Below are positions 15,622 through 23,958 of a stretch of DNA of 64,000 bases, in pieces (within the stretch, counting starts at the first letter, position 1; each line of letters opens with the position of its first letter). The DNA is taken from positions 62,001-126,000 of the forward strand of contig NZ_MCUN01000024.1 in the NCBI RefSeq assembly GCF_002873455.1, written 5' to 3'. Under the pieces are notes generated by a model. It searched no databases, was not told the origin of the DNA, and saw only the letters and a list, made by a program, of their open reading frames with translations. Both the position numbers and the translations under genes were made by a program. Source of the stretch: Vibrio splendidus. GTDB taxonomy: Bacteria; Pseudomonadota; Gammaproteobacteria; Enterobacterales; Vibrionaceae.

Positions 15622-16392
15622 ATGCGTCATCCTGTAGTTATGGGTAACTGGAAACTAAACGGCAGCAAAGAAATGGTTGTTGATCTACTAAACGGTCTTA
15701 ACGCTGAACTTGAAGGCGTTACAGGCGTAGACGTTGCAGTTGCTCCACCAGCACTTTTCGTTGACCTTGCTGAGCGTACGCTTACTGAAGCTGGCAGCGC
15801 AATCATCCTAGGTGCTCAAAACTCTGACCTAAACAACAGCGGTGCATTCACTGGCGACATGTCTCCAGCAATGCTTAAAGAGTTCGGCGCATCTCACATC
15901 ATTATCGGTCACTCTGAGCGTCGTGAATACCACGCTGAGTCTGACGAATTCGTTGCTAAGAAATTCGCATTCCTAAAAGAGAACGGCCTAACTCCAGTTC
16001 TTTGTATCGGTGAGTCTGATGCACAAAACGAAGCAGGCGAAACTGTTGCTGTATGTGCTCGTCAACTTGACGCTGTTATCAACACTCAAGGTGTTGAAGC
16101 TCTTGAAGGCGCTATCATCGCTTACGAACCAATCTGGGCTATCGGTACTGGTAAAGCAGCTACAGCTGAAGATGCACAACGCATCCACGCTCAAATCCGT
16201 GCACACATCGCAGAGAAATCTGAAGACGTTGCTAAGAAAGTTGTTATCCAATACGGCGGTTCTGTTAAACCAGAAAACGCAGCAGCTTACTTCGCACAAC
16301 CAGACATCGACGGTGCTCTAGTTGGCGGCGCAGCGCTAGACGCGAAAAGCTTCGCAGCTATCGCTAAAGCAGCAGCTGAAGCAAAAGCTTAA
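15622..16392 (+). CDS. tpiA: Triosephosphate isomerase
   Basis: Interconverts dihydroxyacetone phosphate and glyceraldehyde 3-phosphate. It has 256 residues with GNWKLNGSK (catalytic Lys, residues 7-15), IIGHSERREYHAESDE (electrophile His near 96), the catalytic Glu in AYEPIWAIGTGKAATAEDA (near 168) and the phosphate-binding GGSVKPENA and GALVGGAAL. TTGGAGA precedes the ATG. It converges on pfkA, so two glycolytic genes share the intergenic space but each has its own terminator. Codon usage is strongly biased, as expected for a highly expressed gene. Confidence 0.98.
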   Translation: MRHPVVMGNWKLNGSKEMVVDLLNGLNAELEGVTGVDVAVAPPALFVDLAERTLTEAGSAIILGAQNSDLNNSGAFTGDMSPAMLKEFGASHIIIGHSERREYHAESDEFVAKKFAFLKENGLTPVLCIGESDAQNEAGETVAVCARQLDAVINTQGVEALEGAIIAYEPIWAIGTGKAATAEDAQRIHAQIRAHIAEKSEDVAKKVVIQYGGSVKPENAAAYFAQPDIDGALVGGAALDAKSFAAIAKAAAEAKA

Positions 16393-16419
16393 TTTAAACG
16401 TCACTGTTTAGATTGAATG

Positions 16420-16446
16420 AAAGGTCAACTTAGGTTGGCCTTTTTA
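16420..16446 (+). terminator. Terminator of tpiA
   Basis: Stem AAAGGTCAAC / GTTGGCCTTT (one G-U pair) with a TTAG loop and TTTATT after it. Confidence 0.88.
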
Positions 16447-16492
16447 TTGCCTATCGTTTGAGGTTCAAGCTTTAAAGCCAAGTGACAGGCAC

Positions 16493-16524
16493 AAAAAAAC
16501 CGCTGATAAATCAGCGGTTTTTTA
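16493..16524. terminator. Terminator of pfkA
   Basis: Perfect stem AAACCGCTGA / TCAGCGGTTT with a TAAA loop and homopolymer runs on both sides; it ends pfkA on the minus strand and backs up tpiA. Confidence 0.92.
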
Positions 16525-16551
16525 TATTTTTAAGCGAACACTAAGCGTGGC

Positions 16552-17514
16552 TTAGAACAACTCTTCTGCAACGCGGAACAACTCAGAACGGTCTGGGTTC
16601 TGCATGTTCTCGATGCAATCGATGATGTCGTGGTGCACAAGCGCTTCTTTCTCGATACCAACACAGCGACCACCGTGACCTTCTTGAAGAAGGTGGACAG
16701 CATAGTTACCCATGCGAGAAGCCAATACGCGGTCAAATGCAGTTGGACGACCGCCACGTTGGATGTGACCAAGAACCGTTGCGCGAGTTTCACGACCAGT
16801 TGAAGATTCGATCTCTTTCGCTAGTTCGTTCGCGTCCATCATTAGCTCAGTTAAAGCAATGATTGCGTGCTTCTTACCTTTCGCAATACCATCTTGGATA
16901 TTGTTGATTAGCTGATCTTTGTCTAGACCAGTTTCAGGGGTAATGATGTACTCACAACCGCCTGCGATTGCTGACATAAGCGTAAGGTCACCACAGTGAC
17001 GGCCCATGATTTCAACAATAGAAATACGTTGGTGAGAAGAAGACGTGTCACGTAGACGGTCGATTGAATCGATAACAGTGTTAAGCGCTGTTAGGTAGCC
17101 GATTGTGTAGTCAGTACCGGCGATATCGTTATCGATTGTGCCTGGAAGACCGATACATGGGTAACCCATCTCAGTCAGTTTCTTAGCACCCATGTAAGAA
17201 CCGTCACCACCGATAACAACTAGTGCTTCGATACCGTGCTTCTTAAGGTTCTCGATGCCTTTCTCACGAACAGCTACGTCTTTAAACTCAGGGAAACGTG
17301 CAGAACCTAAGAAAGTACCACCACGGTTGATCACGTCAGATACGCTTGAACGGTCAAGCTTTTCGATACGGTCTTCAACAAGGCCTTGGTAGCCATCGTA
17401 AATGCCGTAAACTTCAATGCCAACTGATAGCGCAGTACGAACTACACCACGAACTGCTGCGTTCATGCCTGGAGCGTCACCACCACTGGTCAAAACACCG
17501 ATCTTCTTAATCAT
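16552..17514 (-). CDS. pfkA: 6-phosphofructokinase PfkA
   Basis: ATP-dependent phosphofructokinase (320 residues). Visible are GGDAPGMNAAVRG (ATP loop, about 11-23), the GGDGSYMGA site near 103, PGTIDNDIAGTDYTIGY with the catalytic Asp near 128, EIMGRHCGDL and HIQRGGRPTAFDR. I start it at ATG 17514 because GAGG lies 6 bases upstream and the E. coli enzyme begins MIKKIGVLTSGG; an upstream GTG would add two residues. fieF lies upstream on the same strand, 315 bases away. Confidence 0.97.
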   Translation of the reverse strand: MIKKIGVLTSGGDAPGMNAAVRGVVRTALSVGIEVYGIYDGYQGLVEDRIEKLDRSSVSDVINRGGTFLGSARFPEFKDVAVREKGIENLKKHGIEALVVIGGDGSYMGAKKLTEMGYPCIGLPGTIDNDIAGTDYTIGYLTALNTVIDSIDRLRDTSSSHQRISIVEIMGRHCGDLTLMSAIAGGCEYIITPETGLDKDQLINNIQDGIAKGKKHAIIALTELMMDANELAKEIESSTGRETRATVLGHIQRGGRPTAFDRVLASRMGNYAVHLLQEGHGGRCVGIEKEALVHHDIIDCIENMQNPDRSELFRVAEELF

Positions 17515-17829
17515 GCTCACCCTCGATTTTTGGGAATCTATTATTCAATTCTTATTCTTGCTGATTGTATATCAACAAGATTTTAAATCTATATTTGTGC
17601 GTTATGTTACATTTCCTCAATAGGAATAGCACTTAAATCGCGTAAAATTATGTAACATTTCTACTTCTGTAAGAGTATTACAGTTTTACTCAGTAACTTT
17701 GTTGATTCACATCAGAATCAACATTAATTGTTACTAAGGTGATTTTTGAATCACCGAAGAATTAGTAATTTTTACTCACTTTAGTTCAAAAGCCACCTAC
17801 TTACCATTTACCAACCCTTTTTAGCTCGC
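17515..17829. other. fieF-pfkA intergenic region with two hairpins and a direct repeat
   Basis: 315 bases, AT-rich. It holds two perfect inverted repeats, GTTGATTC / GAATCAAC (17701-17722) and GGTGATT / AATCACC (17738-17755), which could end fieF though they lack T runs. Two near-identical 14-base words, TTATGTTACATTTC (17602-17615) and TTATGTAACATTTC (17648-17661), are 46 bases apart in the pfkA promoter side. No gene is seen. Confidence 0.55.
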
Positions 17830-18738
17830 CTACCATGAGTGAAATTTCTGCTGCTTCTCGGGTCCAAATACGACCGAATACGGGTCTTGATGAATTAATA
17901 CATCAGCATCAGGGAAAACGGAGATAAGCTTGTCTTCTACTTCGTCAGAAATGCGGTGCGCTTCAATAAGTGGGATATTATCTTCGAGTTCTAAATGCAA
18001 TTGAATGAAGCGAACAGGCCCTGAACGGCGCGTTCTTAGTTGATGTACACCAAGCACACCTTCCACACTCAACGATGTTTCTTTAATCTGTTTTAATTCT
18101 TCATCTGGCAGCTTTCTATCAAGCAAAGATTGAATGGCTTCTGTTGCCATTTGGTAGGCACTGTAAAGAATGTAGATACCGATACCAATCGCGAATACCG
18201 AGTCCGCTTGACCAATGCCAAACCAGCTCAGTGCTAACGCGAGCATGATCGCGGCATTCATATAAAGGTCTGATTGATAATGCAGTGAATCGGCGGCTAT
18301 CGCTTGGCTGCCCGTTTTGTTGACAACATGTTTTTGGAATCGAACCAAACCAAAGGTCATTACGATCGCGAACAAGCTGACATAAATACCAATTTCAGGA
18401 GAGTTCAGCTCATGCGGTCGGAAAAAACGCTCAATACCATTAAGAATAAGGAAACAAGCAGAACCGGAAATAAACATCGCTTGTGCTAATGCAGCAAGAG
18501 ATTCTGCCTTACCATGACCAAAGGTATGTTCTTTATCGGCAGGCTGAAGAGAGTAGCGAACCACCACTAGGTTTACGACAGAAGCGGCGATATCCAACAG
18601 CGAATCAACCACAGAAGCTAATAAACTGACTGAACCTGTCACCCACCACGCAGCAACCTTCACAACCAATAATATGGAGGCAATGATGGTGGCAGCCCAA
18701 GCGGCGAGCGTAACTAAACGTGCATATTCTTGTTTCAT
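17830..18738 (-). CDS. fieF: Cation diffusion facilitator FieF (Fe/Zn efflux)
   Basis: Inner membrane metal/proton antiporter, 302 residues, six membrane segments plus a cytoplasmic domain. The metal-site signature TGSVSLLASVVDSLLDIAASVVNL is followed by FGHGKAESLAALAQAMFISGSA and the second site HYQSDLYMNA. I start it at ATG 18738 (MKQEYARLVTLAAWAATI), which aligns with E. coli FieF; the open frame extends 27 codons further upstream without matching the family. It sits between pfkA and cpxP, as in E. coli. Metal preference (Fe, Zn) is assumed from the family. Confidence 0.93.
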   Translation of the reverse strand: MKQEYARLVTLAAWAATIIASILLVVKVAAWWVTGSVSLLASVVDSLLDIAASVVNLVVVRYSLQPADKEHTFGHGKAESLAALAQAMFISGSACFLILNGIERFFRPHELNSPEIGIYVSLFAIVMTFGLVRFQKHVVNKTGSQAIAADSLHYQSDLYMNAAIMLALALSWFGIGQADSVFAIGIGIYILYSAYQMATEAIQSLLDRKLPDEELKQIKETSLSVEGVLGVHQLRTRRSGPVRFIQLHLELEDNIPLIEAHRISDEVEDKLISVFPDADVLIHQDPYSVVFGPEKQQKFHSW

Positions 18739-18834
18739 AAATTGGCTATAAAGTGACTGATAGCACAAAGTATAACCCGCAAACAACCGATTGAATATGA
18801 CAGCCATGATGTAATACATTCATTTTTAAGGATC

Positions 18835-18857
18835 AAAAAAGCGGCACTAGGCCGCTT
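18835..18857 (-). terminator. Terminator of cpxP
   Basis: Stem AAGCGGC / GCCGCTT; read on the minus strand it is followed by TTTTTTGATCC. It overlaps the fieF upstream region. Confidence 0.85.
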
Positions 18858-18901
18858 ATTTCTAAACACTTTCAATCAATTCGGCTTTCTCAAGCCATGA
18901 A

Positions 18902-19411
18902 TTACTTGTCTTTGTTCATGCGTTTTTCCATTTTGTCAGCACACTTCGCCATGCGCTCTTGTTGGATTTCTTTCAGCTGAGTCTTTTGCTCAGGCGTTAG
19001 TACGCTCATCATTTGGTGTTGTTTTTTAAGCATTGCTACGCGACGTTCAGTTTGTTTTTCTACCATTTGGCTTGCTAGGTCGTTTGCTGCAGCTTCATCA
19101 AATGTATCAGCTAGAACTAGATCTTGAACTTTCTCGTGGTGCGCTTTCATTTGCGCCATTTTATCTGCTTTGTTGCCTGAGTGTTTTGCTTTCATCTCAG
19201 CGCGGCTCGCTTCGCGCATCTCTTTTAGTTCTGCTTTTTGAGCATCTGTCAGGTCTAGTTGACGCATCACTTTCTTATCGAAGCCACCACACTTACCGTG
19301 CATACCTTTGTGATCGCCTTTATCGCCACCGCCGTACGCAAACGCACTCGCTGTACCTAACATAAGTGGAAGTGCCGCAGCTACTAGTACAAGTTTCTTA
19401 GTCATTTTCAT
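18902..19411 (-). CDS. cpxP: Periplasmic envelope-stress protein CpxP (Spy/CpxP family)
   Basis: A 169-residue periplasmic adaptor that inhibits CpxA and has chaperone-like activity. The signal peptide is MKMTKKLVLVAAALPLMLGTASAFA, cleaved near residue 25. Two LTxxQ motifs are seen (LDLTDAQKAEL and LTPEQKTQL). The mature N-terminus is Gly/His/Lys-rich (GGGDKGDHKGMHGKCGG), which could bind metal. It is divergent from cpxRA, with a perfect CpxR box between, so it should be strongly Cpx-induced. Its 3' end may yield an sRNA as cpxP does in enterobacteria, but I cannot show that from sequence. Confidence 0.93.
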   Translation of the reverse strand: MKMTKKLVLVAAALPLMLGTASAFAYGGGDKGDHKGMHGKCGGFDKKVMRQLDLTDAQKAELKEMREASRAEMKAKHSGNKADKMAQMKAHHEKVQDLVLADTFDEAAANDLASQMVEKQTERRVAMLKKQHQMMSVLTPEQKTQLKEIQQERMAKCADKMEKRMNKDK

Positions 19412-19491
19412 AATTGTTGCCTCAATTCGGTATAATAAGTCATGTATTGCGTCTGTTTCTCAGCGCTTAGATATAGATTAGTCTTTCGCTC

Positions 19492-19527
19492 GTAAAGTGA
19501 CGTTTAGAAAGCGTAAAGAATCGTAAA
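19492..19527. promoter_or_regulatory. CpxR box in the cpxP-cpxRA divergent promoter
   Basis: GTAAA (19513-19517), five bases, then GTAAA (19523-19527) is a perfect CpxR-P recognition site. A third GTAAA at 19492-19496 lies two helical turns away and may extend binding. The site is 72 bases before cpxR and 102 bases before cpxP, fitting autoregulation and cpxP induction. Confidence 0.88.
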
Positions 19528-19598
19528 GAGTGAAAGTTGACGAATAATTAGCAGTATTATTAACGTGTAAATAGTAGATAACCGATTAAGGCTTCCCA

Positions 19599-20288
19599 AT
19601 GGCGAACATTCTTCTTATTGATGACGACACAGAACTAACCAGCTTACTTAAAGATATCCTGAGCTTTGAGGGCTTCACTGTTTCCGAAGCCAATGATGGC
19701 TATGCAGGGCTTGACGCTATCAATGATGAGATTGACCTGATTCTTTTGGATGTGATGATGCCGCGCCTTAACGGTATGGAAACGCTAAAGAAACTGAGAG
19801 AAAATTGGGAGACGCCAGTACTGATGCTGACTGCCAAGGGCGAAGAGATCGACCGTGTTATTGGCCTTGAACTTGGCGCCGATGATTACTTGCCAAAGCC
19901 TTTTAGTGACCGAGAACTGCTGGCTCGTATTCGTGCCATCTTACGTCGAACACAGACTAACACCGCGCCTAAATCAACCAGCGACACCATTCAATACCAA
20001 GACATTGAAGTCTTCCCTGGTAAACAAGAGGCTTATTGTAATGGACAGATTATCGACCTCACTACCACAGAATTCGCTTTGCTGAGCCACCTCATCCAAC
20101 ACCCAGGACAAGTGATCACCAAAGAAGCATTGAGCTTGGATGTTTTAGGCAAAAGGCTGGCGGCGTTTGACCGCGCGATAGACATGCACATCTCCAATCT
20201 GCGTAAGAAGATTCCAGAGCGCAGCGACGGTAAGGCTCGCATCAAAACCTTGCGAGGCCGTGGCTACTTATTGGTAGAGGAAGATTAA
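19599..20288 (+). CDS. cpxR: Response regulator CpxR
   Basis: An OmpR-family regulator (229 residues). The receiver domain has the acidic pocket DDD (residues 8-10), phospho-acceptor Asp51 in LILLDVMMPRLNG and the Lys of LPKPFS near 101. The winged helix DNA-binding domain runs from about 135, ending in RIKTLRGRGYLLVEED. Together with CpxA it senses envelope protein misfolding. Its stop codon overlaps the cpxA ATG (TAATG), indicating translational coupling. Confidence 0.97.
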   Translation: MANILLIDDDTELTSLLKDILSFEGFTVSEANDGYAGLDAINDEIDLILLDVMMPRLNGMETLKKLRENWETPVLMLTAKGEEIDRVIGLELGADDYLPKPFSDRELLARIRAILRRTQTNTAPKSTSDTIQYQDIEVFPGKQEAYCNGQIIDLTTTEFALLSHLIQHPGQVITKEALSLDVLGKRLAAFDRAIDMHISNLRKKIPERSDGKARIKTLRGRGYLLVEED

Positions 20289-21667
20289 TGCGTATCCCTA
20301 AAATCACCAGCTTATATGGACGTATCTTTGCTATCTTTTGGTTCACCATGTTACTGGTGCTTTTGTCAGTGCTGTCACTTCCCCATTTAGACCCTCGAGT
20401 AGCGCGCGATGTACCTGCCGATCATCTAAATAAACTCGAGCGTCTCGCTAAAATCACAGAAAAACGCTACGCCAAAGAACCTAATCTAGGCAAAATTGTG
20501 TTCCAACTTGAGGCTCCACGTAGCCGCAAGGATTCTCGTGCTCGTATCTATTTAACCGACCTTGAAGGTGCCGTCCTTACGTCGAAAAGACATTCGGACT
20601 ATAAGCTTAAGGCGATTCGCAACTTTGTAACCTCGATTGACAACCCTGAAGTGCCAAAACAGAAGCTGTACGGACACTACATGGTGGCAGGGCCTGTACC
20701 TATCACACTCGCGGGTGAAGAATTACTGATGTATGCCGGAGTAAAGTGGAACCAACCACCACCATTCTTACTGCGATTGTTTGATAGGCCTTTACAGCTA
20801 TTGCTTGCGGTAATGCTAGCAAGTACCCCGCTATTATTATGGTTAGCTTGGGCGTTGAGCCAACCCGCACGTAGGCTAGAGCGCGCAGCGCAACGCGTAG
20901 CAAAAGGGCAATTTGAGGTCGATCCCCAACTAGAAAAAGGCACCTCAGAATTCAGACAAGCGGGAGAAAGCTTTAACCAAATGGTCGAAGCGGTAAACCA
21001 GATGATTTCGGGGCAACAACGCCTACTTTCTGATATCTCACACGAACTACGATCGCCATTGACTCGCCTACGCATGGCCAATGCACTGGCAATTCGTAAG
21101 CAAGGTGAGAGCCAAGAACTAGAGCGTATCGATACCGAAGCGCAGCGTCTGGAACAAATGATCAGTGAACTACTGACGCTATCTCGTATGCAAGTCGACA
21201 GCCACATTACTCGTGAGGTTCAGCCTATCTCGAGCTTATGGGAAGAGATCTTAAAAGATGCAGAGTTTGAAGCTGAACAGATGGGTAAATTACTGACGTT
21301 TTCAGAGATCCCAGAACGTTCTATTTCAGGGAATCCTAAGCTGCTGATGAGTGCCTTAGACAATATTACGCGCAATGCTATCTACTACGGTAAAGACCAA
21401 GTGGATGTGCAATTCCATATTGTCCAAGATCAGCTGACGATTTGCGTCAATGACAACGGTGATGGTGTACCGGAGGATGAACTGGACTCTATCTTCAGAC
21501 CTTTCTACCGGGTTTCAACGGCACGCGATCGTAATTCAGGTGGCACTGGGCTTGGCCTCACCATTACAGAAAGTGCGATTCGCCAACACAGCGGAACCAT
21601 CACTGCAAGCCGTAGCCAGCTAGGTGGATTACAACTCGAAATCACCTTGCCTATCCTACCGGTATAA
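20288..21667 (+). CDS. cpxA: Sensor histidine kinase CpxA
   Basis: A 459-residue inner membrane kinase. Membrane segments lie near residues 12-30 and 160-185, with a periplasmic sensor between. A HAMP domain follows (ALSQPARRLERAAQRVAKGQFEV), then the H-box LLSDISHELRSPLTRLR with phospho-His at 252, the N-box NITRNAIYYG and the G1/G2 boxes NDNGDGVPEDELD and GGTGLGLTI. The start overlaps the cpxR stop by one base. The last codons contain a TATAAT that could be the -10 of sodA. Confidence 0.96.
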   Translation: MRIPKITSLYGRIFAIFWFTMLLVLLSVLSLPHLDPRVARDVPADHLNKLERLAKITEKRYAKEPNLGKIVFQLEAPRSRKDSRARIYLTDLEGAVLTSKRHSDYKLKAIRNFVTSIDNPEVPKQKLYGHYMVAGPVPITLAGEELLMYAGVKWNQPPPFLLRLFDRPLQLLLAVMLASTPLLLWLAWALSQPARRLERAAQRVAKGQFEVDPQLEKGTSEFRQAGESFNQMVEAVNQMISGQQRLLSDISHELRSPLTRLRMANALAIRKQGESQELERIDTEAQRLEQMISELLTLSRMQVDSHITREVQPISSLWEEILKDAEFEAEQMGKLLTFSEIPERSISGNPKLLMSALDNITRNAIYYGKDQVDVQFHIVQDQLTICVNDNGDGVPEDELDSIFRPFYRVSTARDRNSGGTGLGLTITESAIRQHSGTITASRSQLGGLQLEITLPILPV

Positions 21668-21708
21668 TACCCCCACAAAGATCACAGTTGATAATGATTG
21701 TCATTATC
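21663..21708 (+). promoter_or_regulatory. sodA promoter with Fur box
   Basis: TATAAT at 21663-21668 is a good -10 element, overlapping the cpxA stop. GATAATGATTGTCATTATC at 21690-21708 matches 17 of 19 positions of the Fur consensus. Placed just after the likely transcription start, it would block sodA when Fe-Fur is bound. No good -35 is visible. Confidence 0.85.
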
Positions 21709-21710
21709 AT

Positions 21711-21746
21711 TATGGTAAATCCTCTAATTAAGGAGGATTTACCATG
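21711..21746 (+). promoter_or_regulatory. Inverted repeat sequestering the sodA ribosome site and start codon
   Basis: ATGGTAAATCCTC (21712-21724) and GAGGATTTACCAT (21733-21745) are perfect complements of 13 bases. G-U pairs at 21711/21746 and 21725/21732 would extend the stem to 15, with an AATTAA loop. The Shine-Dalgarno AAGGAGG (21730-21736) and the ATG (21744-21746) are almost wholly in the stem. Such a structure should repress translation unless opened by temperature, a helicase, an sRNA or the ribosome. It could instead be a DNA operator. Confidence 0.7.
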
Positions 21747-22361
21747 TCACACACTTTCCCTGCTTTACCCTACGCTTACGATGCCCTAGAACCTTACATT
21801 GATGCTAAGACGATGGAAGTGCATTACAGTAAGCACCATAGAACCTACTACGATAAGTTTGTTGCGGCTGTTTCTGGCAGCGAGCTAGAGCAACAGTCTC
21901 TGACTGAGATCTTCGCTAACATTTCTCAGCACAGCCCAGCGGTTCGTAACAATGGTGGCGGTTACTACAACCACATCTTGTATTGGAACTGCATGTCGCA
22001 AAACGGTGGTGGTGAACCCACGGGCGAGCTTGGCGAGGCTATCAAAAGTACTTTCGGAAATTTCGAGACATTCCAAGATCAGTTCGCTCAAGCGGCAATC
22101 AATACCTTTGGTTCAGGCTTCGCTTGGCTAGTGGTTGAAGAAGGACAACTGAAGATCATCTCGACCTCAAATCAAGATAATCCGTGGATGGATACCGTTG
22201 CCAGTAATGGCGAACCAATTCTTGCACTCGATGTTTGGGAACACGCCTACTACATCAGCTACCAAAACCGTCGTCCTGATTACATCAATGCATGGTGGAA
22301 CGTAGTGAATTGGAATACGGTATCTGAAAACTACGCGCAGGCACTAACAAACCAAGCTTAA
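21744..22361 (+). CDS. sodA: Superoxide dismutase, Mn-type (SodA)
   Basis: A 205-residue cytosolic Fe/Mn superoxide dismutase. Metal ligands are seen in EVHYSKHHRTYY (His), GGGYYNHILYWN (His), and DVWEHAYYISYQNRRPDYINAWW (Asp, His). The second-sphere Gln in STSNQDNPWM and Gly-Gly before YYNH point to the manganese type. However WNCMSQNGGGEPTGEL resembles the iron enzymes, so cambialistic use is possible. The Fur box upstream also fits MnSOD, which is made when iron is low. The strong AAGGAGG site is buried in a hairpin. Confidence 0.93.
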   Translation: MSHTFPALPYAYDALEPYIDAKTMEVHYSKHHRTYYDKFVAAVSGSELEQQSLTEIFANISQHSPAVRNNGGGYYNHILYWNCMSQNGGGEPTGELGEAIKSTFGNFETFQDQFAQAAINTFGSGFAWLVVEEGQLKIISTSNQDNPWMDTVASNGEPILALDVWEHAYYISYQNRRPDYINAWWNVVNWNTVSENYAQALTNQA

Positions 22362-22450
22362 GCCGATAATGATGGTGATAGTGGCGAACTGTACTCACTC
22401 AGCTTGCCACCGTATACTCTGGTTATCTTTGATTATTCTTGTGAACCAAC

Positions 22451-22930
22451 ATGTTTGATATCGCTCTATACGAACCAGAAATCGCGCCCAATACGGGTAA
22501 CATCATCCGCCTATCAGCTAACTGCGGTGCAAACCTGCATCTTATCGAGCCGCTTGGCTTTGATTTCGAAGAGAAGAAAGTTCGTCGTGCAGGCTTGGAT
22601 TACCACGACCTAGCGCGAGTAAAGCGTCACAAGAACCTAGAAGCATTTCTTGAATACCTAGAAAACGAACGCGAAGGTGATTTCCGTATCTTCGCTTGCA
22701 CGACCAAAACTACAGGTCACCACGTTGATGCGAAATTTCAACAAGGTGATGTGTTGATGTTTGGCCCGGAAACACGCGGCCTGCCTGCTGAATTCATTGA
22801 AAGCATGCCAATGGAGCAACGCATTCGTATTCCAATGATGCCGGATGCGCGAAGCCTCAACCTATCTAACGCGGTTGCTATTATTGCTTTCGAAGCGTGG
22901 CGACAAATGGGCTTCGAAGGCGCGGTGTAA
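22451..22930 (+). CDS. trmL: tRNA (cytidine/uridine-34-2'-O)-methyltransferase TrmL
   Basis: SPOUT-class methyltransferase (159 residues) that methylates the wobble ribose of tRNA-Leu isoacceptors. It begins FDIALYEPEIAPNTGNIIRLSANCGANLHLIEPLGF. The deep trefoil-knot cofactor site is seen in LMFGPETRGLPAEFI and IPMMPDARSLNLSNAVAIIAFEAWRQ. The length matches the family. It stands 89 bases after sodA with no clear terminator between, so read-through is possible. A 14-base tandem duplication follows the stop. Confidence 0.95.
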   Translation: MFDIALYEPEIAPNTGNIIRLSANCGANLHLIEPLGFDFEEKKVRRAGLDYHDLARVKRHKNLEAFLEYLENEREGDFRIFACTTKTTGHHVDAKFQQGDVLMFGPETRGLPAEFIESMPMEQRIRIPMMPDARSLNLSNAVAIIAFEAWRQMGFEGAV

Positions 22931-22932
22931 CC

Positions 22933-22960
22933 CAATCTCAGTAAATCAATCTCAGTAAAT
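22933..22960. repeat. 14-base tandem duplication after trmL
   Basis: CAATCTCAGTAAAT occurs twice in direct succession (22933-22946 and 22947-22960). A separate 7-base hairpin CCTGCTA / TAGCAGG follows at 22988-23012. Confidence 0.85.
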
Positions 22961-23023
22961 AACCGCTCACTCGGCCTGTTACCTGTTCCTGCTAGCAATC
23001 GTAAATAGCAGGTAACATGCAAT

Positions 23024-23080
23024 AAAAAAGGCTCTTACCATTATCACTTTCTTGCGAAGGATAAAGGTAAGAGCCTTTTC
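23024..23080. terminator. Bidirectional terminator between trmL and fxsA
   Basis: Perfect outer stem AAAAGGCTCTTACC / GGTAAGAGCCTTTT enclosing a 26-base loop that may itself fold (CTTTCTTGCGAAGG). It is flanked by an A run and a T-rich tail, and serves two converging genes. Confidence 0.85.
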
Positions 23081-23134
23081 TGTTTTTCCCTCTATATAGG
23101 GAAGAGGGAAAACATAGAGAAGAGGGAAAACGGA

Positions 23135-23674
23135 TTAGTTCAAGCGGTTACGATCGTTGTCATCGTCTTTCTTCTCAAACTCACCCTCAAAGGTGTTGCC
23201 GTCTTTTGATTGATCAGATGGATCTTGCTTAAACGAGCCTGAATTGAAAGGGTCTTGTCCAAATGGACTCTGGCCAAAACCAGCTTGTCCACCCGCATGG
23301 AAACCGCCAGACATATTGGTTACCACCATTTTTTCCATCATTTTCTTGGCAATTATCGCTCTTGGTGCTGGTAGCAATACCAACATACCGAGTGCGTCCG
23401 TCATAAAGCCTGGAGTCAACAACAATACGCCTGCAACCGCAAGCATCACACCTTCAAGAATCTGTTGTGCTGGCATTTCGCCTTGTTGCAATCGACCTTG
23501 AACAGACATAAGTGTTTGAATGCCTTGGCTACGAACCAGCGATGCACCAAAAAATGCAGTGATCAGAACCAACGCGATAGTTGGCCACAATCCTAAGAAG
23601 CCACCAACTTGAATAAATAGCCCAATCTCAATGATGGGTACGAAGATAAATAGTAATAATAAGATAGGAAACAC
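23135..23674 (-). CDS. fxsA: FxsA-family inner membrane protein
   Basis: A 179-residue membrane protein related to FxsA, which relieves exclusion of phage T7 by plasmid F in E. coli; the native role is unknown. Hydrophobic segments are near residues 2-20, 26-46 and 75-104, with LLTPGFMTDALGMLVLLPAPRAI as the family signature. The C-terminal 60 residues are Gly/Phe-rich and then highly charged. Translation starts at GTG 23674, with AGGAGGG 4-5 bases upstream. It is not linked in an operon. Confidence 0.9.
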   Translation of the reverse strand: MFPILLLLFIFVPIIEIGLFIQVGGFLGLWPTIALVLITAFFGASLVRSQGIQTLMSVQGRLQQGEMPAQQILEGVMLAVAGVLLLTPGFMTDALGMLVLLPAPRAIIAKKMMEKMVVTNMSGGFHAGGQAGFGQSPFGQDPFNSGSFKQDPSDQSKDGNTFEGEFEKKDDDNDRNRLN

Positions 23675-23958
23675 ACGCCCTCCTTTGTTACGTCCAGTTT
23701 ACGCTGAAAGCCCTACCAATCTCAAATTTATCCTGTAAATAAGCGTGTTTATTGACCCGGAATAAGTTTGCTGAATATTGACGAAACAAAAACGAAAAAG
23801 GTGATCAACTTAATATTTTTATGCGCTAAGTACAGTATCATGTGCCACATAAGTCAGGACGGATTTATCAGCCCAATATTCTAGCGAACGGAGTATTTGC
23901 ACACAGAATAGGCTAATAACTAACTATATAATCAGAATAATTCTCTAAGGATCCTGTT

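Noticed and set aside
17515..17520. GTG start of pfkA two codons upstream
   Set aside because: The ATG at 17514 has GAGG at the right distance and matches the E. coli N-terminus.
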